NCBI GenBank assembly: GCA_025677815.1
Contig: JAIXMP010000004.1
Location: 930,001 to 994,000, forward strand
Direction of reading: 5' to 3'
DNA from: Phascolomyces articulosus
Taxonomy: Eukaryota; Mucoromycota; Mucoromycetes; Mucorales; Lichtheimiaceae
Length of the DNA: 64,000 nucleotides
Shown here: positions 57,549-64,000 of the stretch, in pieces
How positions within the stretch are numbered: position 1 is the first letter of the stretch
Layout of the letters: every line of letters starts with the position of its first letter
Translations under genes and position numbers: made by a program
The notes under the pieces: model-generated
Told to the model about the DNA's origin: nothing
The model's database searches: none
Seen by the model: the letters and a program-made list of their open reading frames with translations, nothing else

Positions 57549-59035
57549 GGAATTTTATGGACACCAAGATTTTCGCTTAAGGACACCAAAGATTTCATCT
57601 TCACCAAACCCGATTTTTTATTTTCTTGTTTTAGTAGTAAAGGTTTGTACTAATACTCTTTTATTATGTATCTTTTTTTTCAAATATGTTTATATTAATT
57701 TTACGTTAGTTATAGTATCTACAACTAGGATCATATACCCACAGTAGTAGTATTCATAGGTTATTTCTATAATTATATTATTGTCAATAAGTGTAATCAT
57801 TACTGTCTTCGCCACAACAGTTTATTTTTCATAACATAATAAAAACTACGGAAACATAATAAGCTTGCATAAATTCAGAGAAATACGTAACAAAGCTCTA
57901 AATTTTGTATATCTGGGTTTCTTTTCATTGATAAGTCATCATAAACGAGTCAGGAATATTTATTTACCTGGAAGAAAAAAGAGTACTTTTAATTCGAATA
58001 GCTGTAAAGAAAATATAAATCCCAATATTGTACTTTTTTGGCAAGCTGATATAAGAAAATTAGCACGCAGTAAATGTAAAAAAAGAAAGTAATAATAATA
58101 GATGCAAAACGTGATATATATTTATCAAAAAAGTGCATATCGTCATAGTAAGTGATTATACTTATAGTATGATGTTATTTAAAAAGTTGTGATGCTTGGT
58201 CTATAGGTATAAAAGAATAATGAACCATAACACTATGGGAAAGAAACTTGTTAAATCTAGTTCATGTATTTGTAACTTGTTATGGGAGTACGTGGTAAAA
58301 CATCTGTTTGGACCAATTGTATTGAAATTACCAGAATGAACATGAATATTTAACAAATTTCCTTCCTGAGTGCAAACATTCAATATTTTGATTATCCAGA
58401 AAAACTATTATTTTAATAAAGTAGCTGATTCTTATTTTGTTGTTGAAATCAATATAAATAAGAAGAATAAAACAAAATGGTCAGATAATATATATAGTAC
58501 ATAATAAAGACATTGACATGAACCCCCACTGAAGAATTAGTATATGTATTGAAGATCAAAACTACATAGCATTATTGACTATGAACTCGATTAATTGTCT
58601 CCAGAACTTAAATCACAAAACGAAAAGTGGTCAACAATTTTTTTATTCTGAAATTTGGGTAATAGAGACAGGTTTTTTTCTTTCATGAAAAAATATAATA
58701 TTCCTGGCAACATAGGTTAAATCAGGTTTTTTTCTGGTAAAATAAACCATGATACATATACCTAGATAATGGTTTTCACTCGTTATTGTTAAATGAAATA
58801 CTTTGTTTTGAGGAAGCTGTTATTGGGAAAAATAAAAAGTAGTCAGTTACAGAAAGAATTGATATTATGTTTATAAACAACAAAGAACCAGCAATAAGAT
58901 TGAGTCCACACAAGCACATGTATGAAATGTAACTATTACTATTTCTCTTTTGTGGGTAGCGTTGGAATTCAATGTTAAACTTTAATGTATATATATATAT
59001 CTAATATGTTATGACGAACTGTTTCTTTATTTTAT
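57549..59035. other. Gene-free stretch with a diverged piece of the 1.4-kb repeat
   Basis: At about 58240-58380 the plus strand resembles 45470-45560 of repeat copy 2 (shared strings such as GTTTGGAC, TATTGAAATTAC and AACAAATTTCCTTCC-like), clearly older than the two main copies. The remainder is AT-rich with unsupported open frames (57478-57747, 57865-58092). Confidence 0.45.
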
Positions 59036-59559
59036 AGTCCCGTTGTCTTCGACAACCGTCTTCCGGGTGCCCTGGGATGGTTCCTCTCATTCATCATCAA
59101 CGACCATTTGCTTGGAGTTCCTGCAAGGTTTTCTGTTGTAAAAAAAAAGCCTTGTAGTTGCTCAGTACAAGTATGGTCAAAAGTTGATGAATTATGGGGG
59201 GTGGCCATCGACAGGAAGCATCCTCTATACTTATATGGTAAGCATTAAATCTTTGTTTATTATATACACCAATTACCAAACAATAATACTAATACGAAAT
59301 CTTTTTTTTTTACATGTTTCTTCTGGCCAGGACCTTACAATTTGCTTATATGGTAAGTTATTATACATTTAATAATTTATTGAGATCCGGGTCAAAGAGG
59401 AGTGTCATTGTGGTTACTTTATAATCGTTTACTAACTTGCTCGTATCATTGTCATTTCTTTACTTAGATATAAGCATTTTGTTTTGATCTGGCTTTAGAT
59501 TAAAAATATCATGATTTATAAAAATAATTTAATAAAACGTTACAGTATAAGTGAAACCT

Positions 59560-61070
59560 CAGTTTGATTAGATCGACTTTCTGCACAAGAGCAAGACCTT
59601 ATACTACAAGCAAGAGAGTATCGTGCCGCAAAATTACAAGGGGTGGGTTAAATCGCTAGGTTATTAAATGAAAAACACTAAAACTTATTCGCGTGTCAAA
59701 ATTCAAAATTCAATAGATACTTGCTCGGCGGGCCAATGAAAGTCAAAACAAAAGAAAAGCAAAGTCCCCAGAGTCTCCAAACAAGCATCCAAAGGTGACA
59801 TTTATTTTATTTTTGTTAGTCTGAGTAATAAAAAACGGATCCGATTAACTTATTATTTGACTCATTATAATAATAATGTATATATTTTTTATCAACGTAT
59901 ATTTATTGTGGTGATGCAATCACTTACAATGGTTCTATATATGAATATAGACAGCTTGGATATGCATGTTCATAAACGTCATTTTTTAAAAGCAACAAAC
60001 ATCAATCATTATTCTGAAGAGGATTTTAAGGTCAAATTCTGGGCACATATTCTCGAAGAATTATTTAGTACAACAGAAGCTCTCTTGCATTGGTAATAAA
60101 TTATTACATGGACGGGGTAAATAGAGAAAAAAACATAACACAGTATTATTAACATCATCGGTCGCGAAAAGATAAAATGATTCGGTTCGATTATCTTGAA
60201 CATTAGTTATTGTGACTATATACAAACTAATCAACATTAATCTTTATTTTAGAGATTGGTCAACTTAAACAATGACAACATAATGAAAAGAAGAAAGTGA
60301 AGTCAACAAACAAAATTCAATCAATCGATAATCCAGAAGAAAAAGAAGAAAAGACCCAATATAAGATCACCCCTGTGTATTGGTTGCGAGACGATGACAA
60401 CGGTATTGAACTCCCTGAAGAAGAAGAAAAAGATGGCGATGATGAATATGAACAACAAAGTATTATTACCAGTAGTGAAGAAATCAAATAGCGAATCTGG
60501 CAGTGATGATGACGAAGACAAGAGCGATCAGGAGGAAAGTGAAGACTATACTTAATTGTAAAAAAGATATTTTAAACATCTGTATAATATTGTATATTGA
60601 ATGTAATTATAAATAATAATATCTTTCTTTTTATCGCTGTTTGTATACTGAATGATACTGACTATTATTATTATTTTTTATTTGTATTAGATTATGTATA
60701 TCCAATATTGTGAACTTAAGCTCACCTGAAGCAGACAAGTTTTATAAAACCATCTTGTCCTCTGATCAATTTAAACAAGCTGATTATATTGCTATTCCAC
60801 CACTACGAGGTTTATCAGCAAAATGCCTCGAGGTATTTGAAGAACTTAACAATGAAAGGTAAATGAAAAATGAAAAAAAGAAAGAAATGAGAATTGAGAC
60901 GAAAACGTATAATCTTTATGGTATTATTAGTTCTGACATAGTATAACTTTATTTACCAGTACAACCGTATGTAGTGAGAGTATTAGCAAAAACATTCACA
61001 AGCTTCAAGTAAAATATTCTGAAAGAATGGATAGCGATATGTATAAGATGCTTGGAGTGCTTCAGCAGGT
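59560..61070 (+). pseudogene. Fragmentary multi-exon gene or pseudogene, unrecognised repeated-family type
   Basis: Several blocks with coding-like composition and partly good splice signals: about 59575-59640 (LSAQEQDLILQAREYRAAKL), 59719-59793 (LARRANESQNKRKAKSPES; donor GTGACA), 59990-60096 (INHYSEEDFKVKFWAHILEE), 60297-60490 (acidic, PVYWLRDDDNGIELPEEEEK), 60693-60858 (SSPEADKFYKTILSSDQFKQ, ADYIAIPPLRGLSAKCLEV; donor GTAAAT) and 60960-61069 (SKNIHKLQVKYSERMDSDMY). The last two join in phase 2 through a clean intron, so at least part may be functional. A frame break near 60450-60490 and no clear start or end argue for decay. The EEDFKVKFWAHILEELF block is similar in style to the multicopy Mucorales family represented further left. 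Function unknown. Confidence 0.4.
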
Positions 61071-61075
61071 GTAAG

Positions 61076-61104
<29 letters not shown>
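61076..61104. repeat. (AT)n microsatellite
   Basis: A perfect AT dinucleotide run read directly; follows the last exon-like block. Confidence 0.9.
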
Positions 61105-61108
<4 letters not shown>

Positions 61109-62098
61109 TTTAAAGGAAGTGAAAGAATTCAAAAGTAATAATAATGCTTTCGAAATTCTATAGAATTCTTCAATTTGATTATTGCTGTTACATCATAGTA
61201 TATCAATGAATAAAAAGAAATAAACAGGAGACGAGATAAGTCAACGAAACCCAAAAATAATTCAATGAAGTTTATTACGATTCAAAATAATCTCTCTATT
61301 TATATTAAATTGCTCATCATGGGTGGACTGCTATTATGTGTGCATTACGGTATCATATTTGTTATAGACCATCCCATTTAGATTGCGTATGCTATAAGAC
61401 TGTGTGAATAACGGGAGTTTTAGAACGTGTGAACGATGAAAGTGGGAGTTACGCGTTTGCATAATGAACAATATGCAGAAGAAAAAAGCATAATCCGTGT
61501 CACAGTAGCCGTGCTTCAAATATAAATTACCACACAAGTGAGGCAAAAGGTGAATAGCGTTTTCTATTAATAATAATAATAACCAGAAAGCCATTATATG
61601 TTGGATACAACATTTATTCAGAAATAGAGGCGTGATTATGAAAGAGTAAGTATTAATGAGTATTTTTGCACTCCCGACACTAGATCTAGTCTCTCCTTTG
61701 AACGAATATATCTGATCAAATAATTGTTTAAGCATTATTAAAACTCTACAGAACATGACTTAGGTTATGATAAATGTATTCTCTGTTTTATATATCCCAG
61801 GATATACTGTGTCATTATATATAAGGAGTTCAAATTGCTCAGTACACGATGAAAATTTTAGAGACTAGATCTAGTCCGTACTTTAAAAGTGATTATATTA
61901 TTAACAATAATAAGAAAACAGCAATGAAATTTGAAAAAATAAAAAAAATAGCATCATAAGAATTGTTCTATTCTAATATGGTCATATTATCCTTCAACTA
62001 GCATCTTTTTCAGAATAAGTCAAAAACATTCCCCGCTTCACCATTTTTTTTTTTTGAATTTTCTTCCCAACCTATAAAAATTCACTTTTAAGGAAACC
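61105..62098. other. Upstream region of the THUMP methyltransferase with an inverted palindrome pair
   Basis: The 12-bp palindrome ACTAGATCTAGT appears at about 61679-61690 and 61864-61875, with flanks extending the pair into a 16-bp inverted repeat (ACTAGATCTAGTCTCT and its complement AGAGACTAGATCTAGT) enclosing about 170 bp. The minus-strand frame at 61334-61756 overlaps it and has no recognised domain. No gene is supported. Confidence 0.5.
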
Positions 62099-63640
62099 AT
62101 GATATCAAAAACTAAACACGTCCATATCTTATTTCATGTTCCAGAAGGTGCGACTCCTTGTTTCTCAATAGCAACGAAAAAGAGAAAAAAAAATAACACG
62201 ATCAATTCTGATTAAACGTTCCATTACTCGTTTCAGGTTTAGAATGTATAGCTAAGAATGAAATCATTACGAAACTGACGAGCAAGTTGTCACCCCAAGA
62301 AGAACAACAATCGAAGATCGTGGCTGATCCGAATACTGGACGTGTCCATTTAATTTGTCAACAAACAAAATTATCGACTTTAATTACCATGATAAAACAA
62401 GTTCATTTACTCAGTGTTCGAGACGCCATAGTGATCGCGTCTTCTATCGAGTTTCCAAACCAAGAATTTGGTGATAAAGAAAAGACCTGTCAATTTATTT
62501 CAGAAACAGCAAGCAAAACCGATTTTGATCCTGTCCTTACGGCCCTGGACTACTCTTCCAATGATACAGAAAAGCCAACGACCTTTCGAGGTACCTTTTA
62601 TAAAGAAGAATTAAAACATGGTGTCAAATCACCTGAATTGGCAAGTTGGATCGGTCATGCCTTTGGTCAGAAATACCCAGATTATAAAGTCAAATTAGAA
62701 GGGTATGATTATGAAATTGTGGGTGTATGGACACGTATCACGGATCCTGCTTTATGGGATGTGAGTATGGATAAACAAGGAGGAGAAATCTTGTTGTTGA
62801 TGGGGGTGACCTTGAAAACAAAGGATACGAAATATCGAAATCGTCAGTTTTTTGGTAAAACAAGTTTAAATCCTTGTATTGCTTATTGTTTGGCTCAAGT
62901 AGCTAATCCAAGTCCAGGTCAAGTGGTATTGGATATGTGTTGTGGCACAGGAACCATTCCTATTGAAGGCGCCTCTTGTTTTCCAAATGTATTTTGGATT
63001 GGAAGTGAAGGTATTGATATTTTTTTTCTGCCATAGATGTTTTTTTTTTGTTTTAGTAATACTCATATATATTTTTACTATATAGTTCACGAAACAACAT
63101 TATGTGAAAAAGCCAAAGGAAATGTACAATATGCTGGTGTTCATAATGTAGAACTTATGCTTGGCGATGGCCGAAGCTTATGCTTCCGTGATGGTAGTGT
63201 GGATGTCGTATTAACAGGTAAATATATATATACAACAGAAATATCAGGTCATGAAAGAATATTTTGCTAAAAAGAAGAGAATTCGTGCGATAACTTGTAG
63301 ATTGGCCTTGGGGAATAAGAGAAGGATCTTTTTCAACAGTTCAAAAGGTAAAAAAAATCTGTTATTTTATCATAATAAGGAAAACACACGGACAGACTTC
63401 TCATAATTTGAATGGTAACTAACTTGATCATAATGATAGCTTTACCCAAAATTCATGAAACAAATTGGAAGAGTCTTAAGATCCAAAGGAAAAGCATATA
63501 TTGTAACACAAGGACATAAACTATTCAATCGAGTATTGGGTTACCCATGGTGTAAAGCAATGTGGAATGTCGATGAAATAAAACCCATAGCTATTGGTGG
63601 TCATAAAGTTTCGTTGTATATACTTAGTAAAAAGGTATAA
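62099..63640 (+). CDS. THUMP-domain tRNA/snRNA N2-guanosine methyltransferase, THUMPD3-like
   Basis: Five exons, 62099-62147, 62237-63010, 63086-63217, 63301-63347 and 63440-63640, phases 1, 1, 1, 0, give 400 aa. The N-terminus (HVHILFHVPEGLECIAKNEI) and the following part match the THUMP-associated region that grips the RNA acceptor end. The catalytic half has GKTSLNPCIAYCLAQVANPS, SAM motif I VVLDMCCGTGTIPIEGA, LGDGRSLCFRDGSVDVV, the catalytic-loop motif DWPWG (residues 319-323, in the place of (D/N)-x-P-(Y/F/W)-G) and a final VSLYILSKKV strand. THUMPD3/Trm14-type enzymes make m2G at tRNA position 6, while THUMPD2 modifies U6 snRNA; the sequence alone does not decide, though the overall layout fits THUMPD3 better. 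Open extension past 63010 is intronic. Confidence 0.88.
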
Positions 63641-63850
63641 AATTCCATCTATCACTACCACCACTAGTAGTACTCTCCATCCTCATATTCTTTTTGTACA
63701 TATTTCAATATATTTCAAAATTTCTCAATGTAACAATAGTAATAATAAATCATATAAAAAAATAATAAATAGACTAGTTATTTCATTTGGGTAAAAGAAA
63801 AAAAGAAAAGGTTATTTTCTTATACATTGGGTAAGAACAAGATGAAGAAT
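63641..63850. other. Convergent 3' region
   Basis: About 210 bp between the THUMP methyltransferase stop and the stop of the minus-strand lectin gene. AT-rich, nothing specific. Confidence 0.4.
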
Positions 63851-63949
63851 TTATGCTTCATGAAGTTCAATAGTCCATTGTTGGTTATCATTATCATTTT
63901 CCTTGCGCTTATACAAAAGAACCTGGGTACCTTCAGAAGATTCACCACC
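63851..63949 (-). CDS. Ricin-B-like (beta-trefoil) lectin, last exon only
   Basis: The minus-strand exon runs from an acceptor (ATATTAG) at 63950 to the stop at 63851, phase 0, 32 codons: GGESSEGTQVLLYKRKENDN then DNQQWTIELHEA. The pattern (V/L)-x-(L/V)-Y-x-(K/R)-K-x...NQ-x-W is the Q-x-W repeat of ricin-type carbohydrate-binding domains, here closing the protein. Mucorales have many proteins with a C-terminal RICIN domain. Upstream exons and any other domain lie beyond the right edge, so the full product cannot be named. No toxin activity is implied by a lone lectin domain. Confidence 0.6.
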   Translation of the reverse strand, partial: GGESSEGTQVLLYKRKENDNDNQQWTIELHEA

Positions 63950-64000
63950 CTAATATATATATAATAAAAATGAGCAAAATAAACAAATAACTAAATAAAT

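Noticed and set aside
59036..59240. Open block reading VFDNRLPGALGWFLSF and similar in other frames
   Set aside because: More than one frame looks plausible, none recognised, and no joined exon could be found.
63011..63036. C-terminal extension of the THUMP frame (GIDIFFLP)
   Set aside because: A GTATTG donor at 63011 leads in phase to the next exon; the extension is intron read-through.
1..64000. tRNA, rRNA and CRISPR search by eye
   Set aside because: No convincing T-arm/anticodon fold, rRNA segment or regularly spaced repeat array was seen; a covariance-model scan would be needed to exclude a divergent tRNA.

Overview
The window looks like nuclear DNA of an early-diverging filamentous fungus, most probably a Mucoromycota/Mucorales species. 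It is very AT-rich and has many short GT-AG introns, long homopolymer and microsatellite tracts, and poly-Q/H/T/S protein segments. It also carries gene types expected in such fungi: a CSL transcription factor, a PKA regulatory subunit with an RRxS inhibitor site, a RegA-like receiver/phosphodiesterase fusion, and decayed copies of a multicopy protein family that I remember from Mucorales genomes. No bacterial operons, rRNA, tRNA or CRISPR were seen.

Layout. 1-7000: gene-poor and repeat-rich, with decayed copies of a multi-exon repeated family. 7009-8928: a METTL21-type methyltransferase and a divergent MIM2-like mitochondrial import gene. 8929-16744: transposon-rich. It holds a second copy of the repeated family split by a ~1 kb inverted-repeat element with an 8-bp target duplication, a dead Tc1/IS630-type transposase and large microsatellites. 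16745-31850 is the dense gene block: PDE (+), CSL factor (-), a coiled-coil protein (-), V-ATPase subunit H (-) and an acidic low-complexity protein (-). 33699-35565: a PLP aminotransferase (-). About 36420-37841 and 44808-46262 are two nearly identical inverted copies of a ~1.4 kb repeat. Between them lie a NAT8-like acetyltransferase (-) and an 11-exon C2H2 zinc-finger gene (-) with tandemly duplicated exons. 47714-55705: a two-exon 33-codon micro-ORF, PKA-R (+), ALG2 (-) and LSM8 (+) in a divergent pair, and TFIIE-alpha (-). 55706-62098: repeats, a 217-bp fold-back element and fragments of another gene or pseudogene. 62099-63640: a THUMP-type N2-guanosine methyltransferase (+). 63851-63949: the last exon of a ricin-B-like lectin gene (-) that runs off the right edge.

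How they fit together. Two components of the cAMP pathway, the hydrolysing PDE and the cAMP-binding PKA-R, lie about 28 kb apart. The rest is housekeeping: general transcription (TFIIE), U6/spliceosome (LSM8), tRNA or snRNA modification (THUMP), N-glycosylation (ALG2), vacuolar acidification (VMA13) and mitochondrial outer-membrane import (MIM2). All exon models were built by hand from splice motifs and reading-phase consistency, without transcripts or database searches. Family names come from recognised motifs.
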